Shown piece after piece: positions 1-10,239 of a stretch of 64,000 nucleotides of DNA. This stretch comes from Yokenella regensburgei ATCC 49455. Its GTDB lineage: Bacteria; Pseudomonadota; Gammaproteobacteria; Enterobacterales; Enterobacteriaceae. The notes beneath the pieces are model-generated. The model worked only from the letters and a program-made list of their open reading frames with translations, searched no databases and was not told where the DNA came from. How positions within the stretch are numbered: the first letter of the stretch is position 1; each line of letters begins with the position of its first letter. The DNA lies in contig NZ_JMPS01000040.1 of NCBI RefSeq assembly GCF_000735455.1, forward strand, positions 23,195-87,194, in the 5' to 3' direction. A program made the position numbers and the translations under genes.

Positions 1-393
1 AGCCGGGCAGTGCAGCGTCACACCCGGCGCTTTACGCAACAGAGCAAACAGTCGCTGGCCGACGTCGTGCAGTTCCACTACCTGCCCGAGCGCAGGAAGA
101 CGATAATCTTCGGCATCGAGAGTGACGAAACCGGCATGGCCGCGATCGCTCACGTGAACGGTCTCAATTGCCGTCGCGCAGTCGCGAATAGCCTGCCAGA
201 CGCCAATGCGCTCAAGCTGCTGACAGGTGCCCGCCGCCAGCGCAATAGCACGGCCATCAAACCCTGGATGCTGCTGGCTCTCAGGCGCTACCGCTTCAAT
301 CAGATGCACCGGCATTTTCCCGCCGCTCTGCTGCGATATTGCCAGCGCCAGCGTCGCGCCGGTCATGCCTCCGCCGACGATGATAATACTCAT
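1..393 (-). CDS. ubiH: UbiH, 2-octaprenyl-6-methoxyphenol hydroxylase (N-terminal part)
   Basis: FAD-dependent ring hydroxylase of aerobic ubiquinone biosynthesis, cut by the window edge so that only the first 131 codons are present. The translation opens MSIIIVGGGMTGATLALAIS, a beta-alpha-beta dinucleotide fold with the GxGxxG-like GGGMTG for the FAD ADP moiety. It continues with the FDGRAIALAAGTCQQL segment typical of UbiH. The start ATG at 393 overlaps the pepP stop codon as ATGA, so pepP and ubiH are translationally coupled, as in the E. coli pepP-ubiH-ubiI operon. Identification is firm. The C-terminal catalytic half lies outside the window. Confidence 0.93.
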   Translation of the reverse strand, partial: MSIIIVGGGMTGATLALAISQQSGGKMPVHLIEAVAPESQQHPGFDGRAIALAAGTCQQLERIGVWQAIRDCATAIETVHVSDRGHAGFVTLDAEDYRLPALGQVVELHDVGQRLFALLRKAPGVTLHCPA

Positions 394-1706
394 ACGGTTT
401 TCGCTGCGGCCATCAGCGCCTCGATGTCATCGGCATACTTCACGACGCTCGCGGTCAGGTTTTCATTACCGTCGGCAGTGATAACGATGTCATCTTCAAT
501 ACGGATCCCAATGCCGCGATATTCAGCGGGCACCTCGGCGTCGTGAGCGATATACAAGCCCGGTTCAACGGTCAGCACCATCCCCGGTTCGAGTACGCGT
601 GAACGGTCAACGCCGTACTCACCGACGTCATGCACATCCAGCCCCAGCCAGTGGCTCAGGCCATGCATGAAGAATTTGCGATGGGCGTTCTCCGCGAAGA
701 GCTGATCGACATCGCCTTTGAGCAGGCCAAGCTTCACAAGCCCATTAATCATGATGCGCACCACTTCGCTGGTCACTTCCGCAATCGTCGTACCCGGACG
801 ATAGCGGGCGAGCGCATGCTCAAGCGAAGCCAGCACGATGTCGTAAATCTCACGCTGCGCTGGGGTAAATTTACCGTTCACCGGGAAGGTGCGTGAAATA
901 TCACCGGCGTAACCTTTATATTCACAGCCCGCGTCGATCAGCACCAGGTCACCGTCGTTAAGTGCCGCCTCGTTCTCGGTGTAATGCAGAATACAGCCGT
1001 TAACCCCGCCTGCGACGATGGTGTTATAGGACGGATAACGCGCACCATGACGGGTAAATTCGTGGTGGATCTCGCCCTCCAGCTGGAACTCCATCATTCC
1101 AGGTCGACACTTTTCCATCGCCCGGCGATGTGCCAGCGCGCTTATCTCACCCGCCCGGCGCAGTATGGCTATCTCTTCTGGCGATTTGAACAGGCGCATC
1201 TCGTGCACCAGCGGTCGCCAGTCGACGACCGACGCCGGGGCCGTCAGATTCTGTCGGGATCCTTTACGCAGTTTATCCAGCGCGCGGAAGACGATTTCAT
1301 CAGCCCAGGCGTATTCACCCTGAGCAAAATAGATGGCGTCGAGTCCGTTTAACAACTGATAAAGCTGCTGATTGATTTCACTGAAGGCTAGCGCCCGATC
1401 GACACCCAGCGCCTGTGGTGCCGCTTCCTGACCCAGACGACGCCCAAACCAAATCTCCGCGGTCAGGTCGCGAACCCGGTTAAACAGCACGCTGTGGTTG
1501 TGGGTTTCGTCGCTTTTCACCAGCACCAGTACTGCTTCCGGCTCGTTAAATCCGGTGAAGTACCAGAAGTCGCTGTTCTGGCGGTACGGGTATTCCGTAT
1601 CCGCACTGCGAATCGCCTCGGGGGCGGCGAAAATCAGCGCCGCACTGCCGGGCTGCATCTGCGCCAGAAGAGCCTGGCGTCGACGGTCAAATTCCTGCTG
1701 GGTCAT
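390..1706 (-). CDS. pepP: Xaa-Pro aminopeptidase (aminopeptidase P II)
   Basis: Cytosolic dimanganese peptidase that removes an N-terminal residue preceding proline. It has 438 residues, against about 441 in E. coli. The N-terminal half (to about residue 175) is the creatinase-like domain, and the C-terminal half is the pita-bread catalytic domain. The five metal ligands of the family are visible: two Asp in IDAGCEYKGYAGDI (about 257 and 268), His in HGLSHWLGLDVHD (about 351), Glu in TVEPGLYI (about 380) and Glu in IRIEDDIV (about 403). It lies 24 bp downstream of ygfB and overlaps ubiH by 4 bp, forming ygfB-pepP-ubiH. Confidence 0.97.
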   Translation of the reverse strand: MTQQEFDRRRQALLAQMQPGSAALIFAAPEAIRSADTEYPYRQNSDFWYFTGFNEPEAVLVLVKSDETHNHSVLFNRVRDLTAEIWFGRRLGQEAAPQALGVDRALAFSEINQQLYQLLNGLDAIYFAQGEYAWADEIVFRALDKLRKGSRQNLTAPASVVDWRPLVHEMRLFKSPEEIAILRRAGEISALAHRRAMEKCRPGMMEFQLEGEIHHEFTRHGARYPSYNTIVAGGVNGCILHYTENEAALNDGDLVLIDAGCEYKGYAGDISRTFPVNGKFTPAQREIYDIVLASLEHALARYRPGTTIAEVTSEVVRIMINGLVKLGLLKGDVDQLFAENAHRKFFMHGLSHWLGLDVHDVGEYGVDRSRVLEPGMVLTVEPGLYIAHDAEVPAEYRGIGIRIEDDIVITADGNENLTASVVKYADDIEALMAAAKTV

Positions 1707-1730
1707 GACGCCTCCAGTGTTATTTTTTTC

Positions 1731-2309
1731 TTAGTGCAGGGTTGGCTTGCGTACTTCCGGGGCCGTTGGCTGCGGATGCGCGAAGGTGTCGTGGCACAGC
1801 AGCGCCGCAACGCGCACGTACTCAACAATCTCTTCAAGCGACATCTCAAGCTCTTCCTGATCTTCTTCTTCGTCGTAACCGAGCTGGGCAATATTGCGCA
1901 GATCGTCAATCGCTTCGCCGGTTTCGCCTTTTATCTTATCCAGACGCGGCTGCGTCACGCCAAGACCGAGCAGGAAGTGGTTAACCCAGCCGGCCAGCGC
2001 ATCGGCGCGATCGAACACCGTCGCGTCGTCGCCATCAGGCAGATAAAGCTGAAAAAGGAAGCCGTCGTCTTCCAGCGCATCGCTGGTAGCGGCATGCATT
2101 TTACGCAGCGATTCGGACAGATCGTGGCTGAAGGCCAGACCTTCGTTAGTGAGGTCGTGAACCAGCGGCTGCCAGCTGCTGTCGTTGTTTCCGCCACAGA
2201 GGATCCCACTCAGCAAACCGTGCATTTCGGCAGGGGTTAAGCCCACACCCTGTTGATTCAATAACTGGTTCAGGTCGTTGTAACCAGGCATTTCGTTCTG
2301 TATAGACAT
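1731..2309 (-). CDS. ygfB: YgfB, UPF0149 family protein
   Basis: Small acidic cytosolic protein of the UPF0149/YecA-like family, without an assigned enzymatic role in enterobacteria. The 192-residue product begins [15 protein letters not shown]. An in-frame ATG two codons upstream (2315) is possible, but the shorter form matches the usual family length. The protein is largely helical, with an acidic stretch near residues 145-155 ([10 protein letters not shown]) and an N-terminal [18 protein letters not shown] segment conserved in the family. It is the first gene of ygfB-pepP-ubiH and is divergent from zapA across a 165-bp gap. Confidence 0.93.
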   Translation of the reverse strand: MSIQNEMPGYNDLNQLLNQQGVGLTPAEMHGLLSGILCGGNNDSSWQPLVHDLTNEGLAFSHDLSESLRKMHAATSDALEDDGFLFQLYLPDGDDATVFDRADALAGWVNHFLLGLGVTQPRLDKIKGETGEAIDDLRNIAQLGYDEEEDQEELEMSLEEIVEYVRVAALLCHDTFAHPQPTAPEVRKPTLH

Positions 2310-2342
2310 GCGCATTCATCGTCGTTGGGGGGAATATCGTGA

Positions 2343-2804
<462 letters not shown>

Positions 2805-2845
2805 CACTTCATGGTCACCTGTGGTAGAGTAACCCTGAAGACAAA

Positions 2846-3029
2846 ATTTCTCTGAGATGTTCGCAAGCGGGCCAGTCCCCTGAGCCGATATTTCATACCA
2901 CAAGAATGTGGCGCTCCACGATTGGTGAGCATGCTCGGTCCGTCCGAGAAGCCTTAAAATTGTGACGACGCATTCACCTTGAACCAAGGGTTCAAGGGTT
3001 ACAGCCTGCGGCGGCATCTCGGAGATTCC
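2846..3029 (+). ncRNA. ssrS: 6S RNA
   Basis: 6S RNA mimics an open promoter, binds sigma-70 RNA polymerase in stationary phase and is released by product-RNA synthesis. The 184-nt region matches the known enterobacterial 6S RNA along its length: the 5' end ATTTCTCTGAGATGTTCGCA, the conserved CCCCTGAGCCGATATTTCAT, the GAGCATGCTCGGTCCGTCCG segment, and the 3' end GGCGGCATCTCGGAGATTCC. Ends GGAATCTCCGAGAT and ATTTCTCTGAGATG pair to close the rod. It ends 24 bp before the fau start and is expected to be processed from the ssrS-fau transcript. Confidence 0.97.
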
Positions 3030-3053
3030 CTCTTTCTTCCACTACCATGCATC

Positions 3054-3650
3054 ATGACGCAACTTCCTGAAGTCACGATATCCCGACAGTCACTTCGCCA
3101 GACCATCCGGCAACGCCGTCGTTCGCTCAAAAGTTCCCAACAACAGCACTTTGCCCAACAGGCCGCCGCCCGCATGATGGCGTATCCGCCGTTAGTAATG
3201 GCCCATACCGTTGCGGTGTTTTTATCCTTTGACGGTGAGCTTGACACCCAGCCGCTGATTGAGCAGCTGTGGCGGGCAGGCAAACGTGTTTACCTTCCGG
3301 TAATTCACCCCTTCAGCCCCGGCAATCTGCTGTTTTTACACTATCATCCACACAGTGAACTGGTGGTGAATCAGTTTAAGATCCGCGAACCTGCGCTTGA
3401 CGTGCGTGACGTTCTTCCGCTGGCGGAACTCGATGTGCTGATTGTGCCTCTGGTGGCGTTTGATGCCGAGGGGCAGCGTCTGGGAATGGGGGGCGGATTC
3501 TACGACCGAACTCTGCAAAACTATCGCCAGCACGGTATTCAGCCCGTAGGCTATGCCCATGACTGCCAGCAGGTTGCAGCGATCCCGGCCGAAGCCTGGG
3601 ATATTCCACTGCCTGCGGTCATCACGCCGTCAAAAGTGTGGCAGTTTTAA
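3054..3650 (+). CDS. fau: 5-formyltetrahydrofolate cyclo-ligase
   Basis: Converts 5-formyl-THF to 5,10-methenyl-THF with ATP, recycling the inhibitory folate storage form. Known as ygfA/fau in E. coli, where it follows 6S RNA. The 198-residue product has the family's basic N-terminal IRQRRRSL region, the FLSFDGELDTQPLI core, and the glycine-rich signature RLGMGGGFYDRTL near residues 142-154. The ATG at 3054 was chosen because the longer in-frame extension would run into the 6S RNA. The N-terminus MTQLPEVTISRQ is about 16 residues longer than the annotated E. coli form, so a start further in is possible. Confidence 0.94.
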   Translation: MTQLPEVTISRQSLRQTIRQRRRSLKSSQQQHFAQQAAARMMAYPPLVMAHTVAVFLSFDGELDTQPLIEQLWRAGKRVYLPVIHPFSPGNLLFLHYHPHSELVVNQFKIREPALDVRDVLPLAELDVLIVPLVAFDAEGQRLGMGGGFYDRTLQNYRQHGIQPVGYAHDCQQVAAIPAEAWDIPLPAVITPSKVWQF

Positions 3651-3651
3651 A

Positions 3652-3674
3652 TCCCTCCCCCGACGGGAGAGGGA
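3652..3674. repeat. GGGAGAGGG-type palindrome between fau and serA
   Basis: Stem-loop TCCCTCCCCC-GAC-GGGAGAGGGA with one mismatch, in the 34-bp gap between the convergent fau and serA genes. It may act as a two-way transcription stop, but neither strand carries a clear T-tract beside the stem. The same arm sequence recurs at 27111-27131 and 30214-30236, pointing to a small dispersed palindromic repeat rather than a gene-specific terminator. In E. coli this gap holds the sibC/ibsC toxin-antitoxin locus, for which there is no room here. Confidence 0.65.
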
Positions 3675-3684
3675 TTGAGAGAGA

Positions 3685-4917
3685 TTAGTACAGCATACGG
3701 GCGCGGATAGTCCCCGGGATCGCCTTCATGCTCAGCAGCGCTTTCTGCGCCACATCTTCTTCCGCTTCAATATCAATAACCACATAGCCCATCTGCGGCG
3801 TTGTCTGCAGATACTGCGCGGCAATGTTGACGCCCTGATCGGCAAAAATCTGGTTCAGCACGGTCAGTACGCCCGGACGGTTTTCGTGGATGTGCAGCAG
3901 GCGACGCCCGCCGTGCAGCGGCAGTGAAACTTCCGGGAAGTTAACGGCGGAGAGCGTAGAGCCGTTATCAGAGTACTTCGCGAGTTTCCCCGCCACCTCA
4001 AGACCAATGTTTTCCTGCGCTTCCTGGGTTGAGCCGCCGATATGCGGCGTCAGGATCACGTTATCAAACTCACACAGCGGTGAGTTAAACGGATCGCTGT
4101 TGGTGGCAGGCTCCGTCGGGAAGACGTCAATCGCCGCCCCGGCCAGATGTTTGCTCGCCAGCGCATCGCACAGCGCCGGGATATCCACCACGGTGCCGCG
4201 AGAGGCGTTAATCAGCAGCGAGCCCGGCTTCATCAGCGCCAGCTCATGCGGCCCCATCAGGTTTTTAGTGGAGGCATTTTCCGGCACGTGCAGGGTGACC
4301 ACATCGCTCATGTTCAGCAGATCGGAGAGGTGCTGAACCTGGGTGGCATTGCCGAGCGGTAGTTTGTTTTCGATATCATAGAAAAAGACGTGCATGCCGA
4401 GCGATTCCGCCAGGATACCAAGCTGGGTACCAATGTGGCCGTAGCCAATGATCCCAAGCTTTTTGCCGCGAGCTTCAAAGCAACCTACAGCCTGTTTGTT
4501 CCACAGACCCCGGTGGGCTTTGGCGTTGGCTTCCGGTACGCCGCGCAGCAGTAGCAGAAGTTCACCGATAACCAGTTCTGCCACCGAGCGGGTATTGGAG
4601 AACGGGGCGTTGAACACCGGGATACCCCGGCTGGCCGCTGCCATCAGGTCAACCTGGTTGGTGCCAATACAGAAGCAGCCGACGGCCACCAGTTTCTCCG
4701 CCGCCTGGAAGATCTCTTCGGTCAGATGGGTGCGGGAACGCAGGCCAATGAAGTGGGCATCACGGATCGACTCTTTCAGTTGCTCAGGATCGAGTGCACC
4801 TTTGTGAAACTCGATGTTGGTGTAACCTGCGGCACGAAGATTATCCACCGCTTTCTGGTGTACGCCTTCAACCAACAGAAACTTAATCTTGTCTTTTTCC
4901 AGTGATACCTTAGCCAT
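3685..4917 (-). CDS. serA: D-3-phosphoglycerate dehydrogenase
   Basis: First enzyme of serine biosynthesis, oxidising 3-phosphoglycerate with NAD+. Cytosolic tetramer, feedback inhibited by serine. The 410 residues equal the E. coli length. The Rossmann fold shows GIIGYGHIGTQLG (about 155-167), followed by the 2-hydroxyacid dehydrogenase signature with Arg in INASRGTVVDIPAL and catalytic His in ILTPHIGGST. A C-terminal ACT domain (about 335-410, HENRPGVLTVLNQIF) is the serine-binding site. The upstream 271-bp AT-rich gap to rpiA fits the Lrp-regulated serA promoter of E. coli, although no operator was assigned from sequence. Confidence 0.98.
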   Translation of the reverse strand: MAKVSLEKDKIKFLLVEGVHQKAVDNLRAAGYTNIEFHKGALDPEQLKESIRDAHFIGLRSRTHLTEEIFQAAEKLVAVGCFCIGTNQVDLMAAASRGIPVFNAPFSNTRSVAELVIGELLLLLRGVPEANAKAHRGLWNKQAVGCFEARGKKLGIIGYGHIGTQLGILAESLGMHVFFYDIENKLPLGNATQVQHLSDLLNMSDVVTLHVPENASTKNLMGPHELALMKPGSLLINASRGTVVDIPALCDALASKHLAGAAIDVFPTEPATNSDPFNSPLCEFDNVILTPHIGGSTQEAQENIGLEVAGKLAKYSDNGSTLSAVNFPEVSLPLHGGRRLLHIHENRPGVLTVLNQIFADQGVNIAAQYLQTTPQMGYVVIDIEAEEDVAQKALLSMKAIPGTIRARMLY

Positions 4918-5162
4918 TTCCCCGCCCTGTCTTTCTGCTTGTGATGTTGTCTTGTGTTGTGTTGAACGAAAGTCCGTCTAAGCAACATATCAAAAAAAAC
5001 TATCGCGGCAATATGAACGTTTGCGTCAGGCATTTGAGGAAATGTCATACAGGGGGAAAAGGCAGGAGAAAATGCTAATGCAGAGAAATATGACAGAATG
5101 ATTAACAGATGCGCTAACAAAATGTGACAGAAGTCACCAAATATCACCAGGCAAAAATTTTT

Positions 5163-5184
5163 ACGGGAGGACAATGCCTCCCGT
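5163..5184 (-). terminator. rpiA terminator
   Basis: Perfect inverted repeat ACGGGAGG-acaatg-CCTCCCGT beginning 4 bp after the rpiA stop codon. Read on the rpiA strand, the stem is followed by AAAAATTTTTG, so the T-run begins only a few bases below the stem. It is a likely but not textbook intrinsic terminator. Confidence 0.65.
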
Positions 5185-5188
5185 CAGA

Positions 5189-5848
5189 TCATTTCACAAT
5201 GGTTTTAACGCCGTCGGCGGTGCCAATCAGCGCAACATCTGCACCACGATTGGCGAACAGACCGACCGTTACCACGCCCGGAATGCCGTTGATGGCATTT
5301 TCCATCGCGACAGGATCGAGGATTTCCATCCCGTACACGTCGAGGATCACGTTACCGTTGTCGGTCACTACGCCCTGACGATATTCCGGACGGCCACCGA
5401 GTTTCACCAGCTCACGCGCTACGGCGCTGCGGGCCATCGGGATCACTTCAACCGGCAGCGGGAAGTTGCCCAGAATATCGACCTGCTTGGAGGAGTCCGC
5501 GATGCAGATAAACTTGTCTGCGACAGACGCGATAATCTTTTCGCGAGTCAAAGCCGCACCGCCGCCCTTAATCATCTGCATGTGGCCGTTAATTTCGTCG
5601 GCACCGTCGACGTAAATCCCCAGACGGTCAACTTCGTTAAGATCGAATACGGTGATACCGAGGCTTTTCAGTTTCTCGGTAGAAGCGTCCGAACTGGAAA
5701 CCGCCCCTTCAATCTGCCCTTTCATGGTGCCCAGCGCGTCAATAAAATGCGCCGCCGTGGACCCCGTACCGACACCAACGATGGTGCCCGGTTGTACATA
5801 CTGAAGTGCTGCCCAGCCTACTGCTTTTTTCAGTTCATCCTGCGTCAT
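5189..5848 (-). CDS. rpiA: Ribose-5-phosphate isomerase A
   Basis: Interconverts ribose 5-phosphate and ribulose 5-phosphate in the pentose phosphate pathway. 219 residues, the usual length. Family motifs visible are the phosphate loop [16 protein letters not shown] (about 25-40), [15 protein letters not shown] (about 81-86, with the catalytic Asp residues), and [12 protein letters not shown]. It is divergent from argP across a 148-bp gap that carries the promoters of both genes. It lies between serA and argP as in E. coli, and tktA elsewhere in the window uses its product. Confidence 0.98.
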   Translation of the reverse strand: MTQDELKKAVGWAALQYVQPGTIVGVGTGSTAAHFIDALGTMKGQIEGAVSSSDASTEKLKSLGITVFDLNEVDRLGIYVDGADEINGHMQMIKGGGAALTREKIIASVADKFICIADSSKQVDILGNFPLPVEVIPMARSAVARELVKLGGRPEYRQGVVTDNGNVILDVYGMEILDPVAMENAINGIPGVVTVGLFANRGADVALIGTADGVKTIVK

Positions 5849-5996
5849 GATTCTTACCCATGGAGTGATTAGGTGCGGGCATTATAAAACATTACCGGAA
5901 AGCATGTGTCATGCCAGCTCACCAATTTGGTCTGTATCAAAGACAAATTTATGTCATAGTGCGAACAACAGACATCACAGGAGTTAGCCAGATCTG

Positions 5997-6890
5997 ATGA
6001 AACGACCTGACTACAGAACACTACAGGCGTTGGATGCGGTCATCCGGGAACGAGGCTTCGAGCGCGCCGCGCAGAAGCTGTGTATTACCCAGTCCGCCGT
6101 TTCGCAGCGTATTAAGCAGCTGGAGAACATGTTCGGCCAGCCATTGCTGGTGCGTACCGTTCCCCCCCGCCCGACCGAGCAGGGACAAAAGCTGCTGGCG
6201 CTGCTGCGTCAGGTTGAACTCCTGGAAGAGGAATGGCTGGGGGATGAACAAACCGGCTCAACCCCGCTGCTGCTTTCGCTGGCGGTCAACGCCGACAGCC
6301 TGGCCACCTGGCTGCTGCCTGCGCTGGCGGGCGTACTGGCAAACTCCCCTATCCGCCTGAATTTACAGGTGGAAGACGAAACGCGCACTCAGGAGCGCCT
6401 GCGTCGGGGTGAAGTGGTAGGCGCTGTGAGTATTCAGCCCCAGGCGCTGCCAAGCTGTCTGGTGGATCAACTCGGGGCGCTGGACTACCTGTTCGTTGCC
6501 TCAAAGCCTTTTGCCGAGCGCTATTTCCCGAACGGCGTCACCCGCGCATCGCTGCTGAAAGCCCCCGTCGTCGCTTTCGATCATCTCGACGACATGCATC
6601 AGGCGTTTTTGCAGCAGCACTTCGATCTGCCACCGGGCAGCGTGCCGTGCCACATCGTGAACTCGTCGGAAGCGTTTGTGCAGCTGGCGCGTCAAAGCAC
6701 CACCTGCTGTATGATCCCGCATCTGCAAATTGAAAAGGAGCTGGCCTCTGGCGAACTTATCGATCTGACCCCAGGTCTGTTCCAGCGCCGGATGCTCTAC
6801 TGGCATCGTTTTGCGCCAGAAAGCCGCATGATGCGCCGGGTTACCGACGCGCTCGTGGAATATGGCCACAAAGTCCTGCGTCAGAATTAA
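5997..6890 (+). CDS. argP: ArgP (IciA), LysR-type regulator
   Basis: LysR-type activator responding to arginine and lysine. In E. coli it activates the arginine exporter gene argO and lysine-repressed genes. 297 residues. The N-terminal winged helix (residues 1-60) contains [25 protein letters not shown], followed by the linker helix and a periplasmic-binding-protein-like effector domain. The start is followed by [15 protein letters not shown], as in E. coli. Its known target argO lies about 8 kb away at 14367-15002, so regulator and target are on the same segment but not adjacent. Confidence 0.97.
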   Translation: MKRPDYRTLQALDAVIRERGFERAAQKLCITQSAVSQRIKQLENMFGQPLLVRTVPPRPTEQGQKLLALLRQVELLEEEWLGDEQTGSTPLLLSLAVNADSLATWLLPALAGVLANSPIRLNLQVEDETRTQERLRRGEVVGAVSIQPQALPSCLVDQLGALDYLFVASKPFAERYFPNGVTRASLLKAPVVAFDHLDDMHQAFLQQHFDLPPGSVPCHIVNSSEAFVQLARQSTTCCMIPHLQIEKELASGELIDLTPGLFQRRMLYWHRFAPESRMMRRVTDALVEYGHKVLRQN

Positions 6891-6900
6891 GCCGTTTATC

Positions 6901-6925
6901 GCCGGATAACGCGTGGTTATCCGGC
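6901..6925. repeat. REP-like hairpin after argP
   Basis: Perfect inverted repeat GCCGGATAAC-gcgtg-GTTATCCGGC, 10 bp after the argP stop. The GCCGGATAAC arm resembles enterobacterial REP/PU palindromes, and the hairpin could also stabilise the argP mRNA 3' end or terminate it. No T-tract follows. Confidence 0.6.
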
Positions 6926-7096
6926 TCCCGCCTTTTCACGTTATCTCCACCACGTCTTTGAAATCCATCACAAAATAAAATACAGCACGCGGCAAAAAAC
7001 GACGCCCTGTTAGCTATTTTTTGCTGGCGACAAGCCCGCTGAAAGAGCTCACCGTATTCGCAAATATTCAAATTATTGCGTAATACGGAGCAAAAA

Positions 7097-9241
7097 ATGG
7101 TTAACACGCTGGAATGGCAAAAACTCGCCAACAAAGAGCTCAGCAGACGGGAACAAACCGTGGCATCGCTGGAACGGCAAACGGCGGAAGGGATTGCCAT
7201 CAAGCCACTGTATACCGAAGCCGATCTCGATAATCTGGAAGTCACCGGCACGCTCCCCGGCCTGCCGCCCTACGTCCGCGGCCCGCGCGCCACGATGTAT
7301 ACCGCCCAGCCATGGACAATTCGTCAGTATGCCGGGTTCTCCACCGCCAAAGAGTCCAACGCATTTTACCGCCGTAACCTCGCCGCCGGACAAAAAGGGC
7401 TTTCAGTCGCCTTTGACCTTGCCACTCACCGAGGCTATGACTCTGACAACCCGCGCGTGGCGGGCGATGTCGGCAAAGCGGGGGTGGCGATTGATACCGT
7501 CGAAGACATGAAGGTGCTGTTCGACCAGATCCCGCTGGATAAGATGTCCGTATCAATGACCATGAACGGTGCGGTATTGCCGGTGATGGCGTTTTATATC
7601 GTGGCAGCCCAGGAGCAAGGCGTTACGCCAGAGCAGCTGACCGGGACTATCCAGAACGATATTCTGAAAGAGTATCTGTGCCGCAACACCTACATTTATC
7701 CACCCAAACCCTCGATGCGCATTATCGCCGACATCATTGCCTGGTGTTCGGGCAACATGCCGCGCTTTAACACCATCAGCATCAGTGGATATCACATGGG
7801 TGAAGCCGGCGCCAACTGCGTACAGCAGGTCGCTTTCACCCTGGCCGACGGCATTGAATATATTAAAGCCGCGCTGTCTGCCGGGCTGAAAATTGACGAC
7901 TTCGCCCCACGTCTGTCGTTCTTTTTTGGCATCGGCATGGATCTGTTTATGAACGTCGCGATGCTGCGCGCCGCCCGCTATCTGTGGAGCGAAGCGGTGA
8001 GTAGTTTTGGCGCCACCAACCCGAAATCCTTAGCCCTGCGCACCCATTGCCAGACCTCAGGCTGGAGCCTGACCGAGCAGGATCCCTATAACAACGTGGT
8101 CCGTACCACCATTGAGGCGCTCGGTGCCACGCTCGGCGGGACACAGTCTCTGCATACCAATGCCTTTGATGAGGCGCTTGGTCTGCCTACGGATTTCTCG
8201 GCCCGCATCGCGCGTAATACTCAGATAATCATCCAGGAAGAGTCAGAGATCTGCCGCACCGTCGATCCACTGGCGGGATCGTATTACGTCGAATCACTCA
8301 CCGATCAGATCGTTAAGCAGGCGCGCACCATCATCCAACAGATTGATGAGGCTGGAGGGATGGCGAAGGCGATCGAGGCCGGGCTCCCCAAACGCATGAT
8401 TGAAGAAGCCTCGGCGCGCGAACAGTCGCTGATCGACCAGGGCAAGCGAGTCATCGTCGGCGTCAACAAGTACAAGCTGGATAAAGAAGACGAAACCGCG
8501 GTGCTGGAAATCGACAACGTGAAAGTGCGCAACGAGCAGATTGCCTCGTTGCAGCATATCCGCGCCACTCGCGATAACGCTGCCGTCAAAAATGCGCTAA
8601 CGGCGCTGACCCACGCGGCGCAACATCATGAAAACCTGCTGGCCGCCGCCGTCGAAGCCGCACGCGTTCGTGCCACGCTCGGGGAAATTTCCGACGCGCT
8701 GGAAACCGCCTTTGACCGCTATCTGGTCCCCAGCCAGTGCGTCACCGGCGTGATTGCGCAAAGCTACCATCAGTCTGATAAATCGGCTGACGAGTTCGAT
8801 GCCATTCTTGCGCAAACGGATCGATTCCTGGAAGAGAACGGTCGTCGCCCACGCATTTTGATCGCCAAAATGGGCCAGGATGGCCACGATCGCGGTGCAA
8901 AAGTGATCGCCAGCGCCTACTCCGATCTTGGTTTCGATGTCGATCTCAGCCCGATGTTCTCGACACCGGAAGAGATTGCTCGCCTGGCAGTAGAAAATGA
9001 TGTCCATGTCATCGGCGCCTCATCGCTGGCCGCAGGCCATAAGACATTGATTCCACAGCTGGTTACAGCCCTCAAAGCGTGGGGTCGTGAGGATATCTGC
9101 GTGGTGGCAGGCGGTGTGATCCCTCCACAGGATTATGCTTTTTTGCACGAGCGCGGCGTTGCGGCCATTTACGGCCCCGGCACCCCGATGCTCGATAGCG
9201 TCCGCGATGTACTCACCCGCATCAGCCAGCATCATGATTAA
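7097..9241 (+). CDS. scpA: Methylmalonyl-CoA mutase
   Basis: Adenosylcobalamin-dependent mutase (Sbm in E. coli) converting succinyl-CoA to methylmalonyl-CoA, first step of the Scp route to propionate. 714 residues from MVNTLEWQ, equal to E. coli. A start seven codons earlier is ignored because GGAG at 7087-7090 is spaced for 7097. The substrate TIM-barrel (about 1-550) carries [20 protein letters not shown], and the C-terminal B12 domain has the cobalt-ligand motif [16 protein letters not shown] (DxHxxG) near residue 600. It is first in a tight four-gene operon, and its stop overlaps argK by 8 bp. Confidence 0.98.
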   Translation: MVNTLEWQKLANKELSRREQTVASLERQTAEGIAIKPLYTEADLDNLEVTGTLPGLPPYVRGPRATMYTAQPWTIRQYAGFSTAKESNAFYRRNLAAGQKGLSVAFDLATHRGYDSDNPRVAGDVGKAGVAIDTVEDMKVLFDQIPLDKMSVSMTMNGAVLPVMAFYIVAAQEQGVTPEQLTGTIQNDILKEYLCRNTYIYPPKPSMRIIADIIAWCSGNMPRFNTISISGYHMGEAGANCVQQVAFTLADGIEYIKAALSAGLKIDDFAPRLSFFFGIGMDLFMNVAMLRAARYLWSEAVSSFGATNPKSLALRTHCQTSGWSLTEQDPYNNVVRTTIEALGATLGGTQSLHTNAFDEALGLPTDFSARIARNTQIIIQEESEICRTVDPLAGSYYVESLTDQIVKQARTIIQQIDEAGGMAKAIEAGLPKRMIEEASAREQSLIDQGKRVIVGVNKYKLDKEDETAVLEIDNVKVRNEQIASLQHIRATRDNAAVKNALTALTHAAQHHENLLAAAVEAARVRATLGEISDALETAFDRYLVPSQCVTGVIAQSYHQSDKSADEFDAILAQTDRFLEENGRRPRILIAKMGQDGHDRGAKVIASAYSDLGFDVDLSPMFSTPEEIARLAVENDVHVIGASSLAAGHKTLIPQLVTALKAWGREDICVVAGGVIPPQDYAFLHERGVAAIYGPGTPMLDSVRDVLTRISQHHD

Positions 9242-10229
9242 CGCCACCACGCTTGCGGATTCCGTCCGTCTCCTGCGTCTGGGCGATCGCGCCACGCTCG
9301 CCCAGGCCATGACGCTGGTTGAAAGCCATCATCCCCGTCACCAGGCGCTAAGCACACAGCTGCTGGACGCCATTATGCCGTTCACCGGTCGCGCCCTGCG
9401 CCTGGGGATCACCGGCACGCCGGGCGCGGGGAAAAGCACCTTTCTGGAAGTCTTCGGGATGCTGCTGATTCGTCGGGGATTGCGGGTCGCCGTGATTGCG
9501 GTCGATCCCAGCAGTCCGGTCAGCGGCGGCAGCATTCTTGGCGACAAAACCAGGATGACCCAGCTGGCGCGCGCAGAGGGAGCCTTCATTCGCCCGGTAC
9601 CGTCCAGCGGACATTTAGGGGGCGCCAGCCAGCGCGCACGCGAGCTCATGCTGCTCTGCGAGGCGGCAAACTTCGACGTGGTGATTGTCGAGACCGTCGG
9701 CGTCGGGCAGTCCGAAACCGAAGTTGCCCATATGGTCGACTGCTTTATTTCGTTACAGACAGCAGGCGGCGGCGATGAGATCCAGGGCATTAAAAAAGGG
9801 CTTATGGAGATGGCAGATCTGATTGTCATCAACAAGGATGACGGTGATAACCGCAACCAGGTCGCCATTGCCCGCCATATGTACGAATCCGCCCTGCACA
9901 TTCTGCGCCGCAAATATGACGAGTGGCAGCCACGGGTTCTGACCTGTAGCGCACTCGAAAAACGCGGTATCGAGGAAATCTGGCAAGCGATATCCGACTT
10001 CCAGACGCGTCTTACCGACAGCGGTCGGCTGGAAAAAAACCGTCAGCTGCAGGCCGTGGACTGGTTGCAAAAGCAGACCGAAGAAGAAGCGCTACACCTG
10101 CTCTTTACCCACGCTGACTTCAAACGCTATTTCCAGCAAACGCTGCTGTCAGTGAAAAAAAATGACCTTTCGCCGCGCGCCGGTTTGCGGCATATCAGCG
10201 AATTTATCCAGCATCATTACTTTGAATAA
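9234..10229 (+). CDS. argK: ArgK/MeaB, GTPase chaperone of methylmalonyl-CoA mutase
   Basis: G3E-family P-loop GTPase (MeaB/YgfD) that loads and protects adenosylcobalamin on the mutase. Older literature called it an arginine transport kinase. 331 residues from the ATG at 9234, which overlaps the scpA stop by 8 bp. Visible motifs are Walker [10 protein letters not shown] (about 59-67), Walker B/switch [15 protein letters not shown], and the guanine-specificity motif NKDD (near residue 200). Context beside scpA makes the MeaB role much more likely than arginine transport. Confidence 0.96.
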   Translation: MINATTLADSVRLLRLGDRATLAQAMTLVESHHPRHQALSTQLLDAIMPFTGRALRLGITGTPGAGKSTFLEVFGMLLIRRGLRVAVIAVDPSSPVSGGSILGDKTRMTQLARAEGAFIRPVPSSGHLGGASQRARELMLLCEAANFDVVIVETVGVGQSETEVAHMVDCFISLQTAGGGDEIQGIKKGLMEMADLIVINKDDGDNRNQVAIARHMYESALHILRRKYDEWQPRVLTCSALEKRGIEEIWQAISDFQTRLTDSGRLEKNRQLQAVDWLQKQTEEEALHLLFTHADFKRYFQQTLLSVKKNDLSPRAGLRHISEFIQHHYFE

Positions 10230-10239
10230 AGAGAACATT

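Noticed and set aside
3651..3684. Possible sibC/ibsC-type toxin-antitoxin RNA between fau and serA, as in E. coli
   Set aside because: The gap is only 34 bp and is filled by a palindrome; there is no space for the RNA pair.
7076..7096. Longer start of ScpA with seven extra codons
   Set aside because: The ribosome site and the match to E. coli Sbm both support the ATG at 7097.
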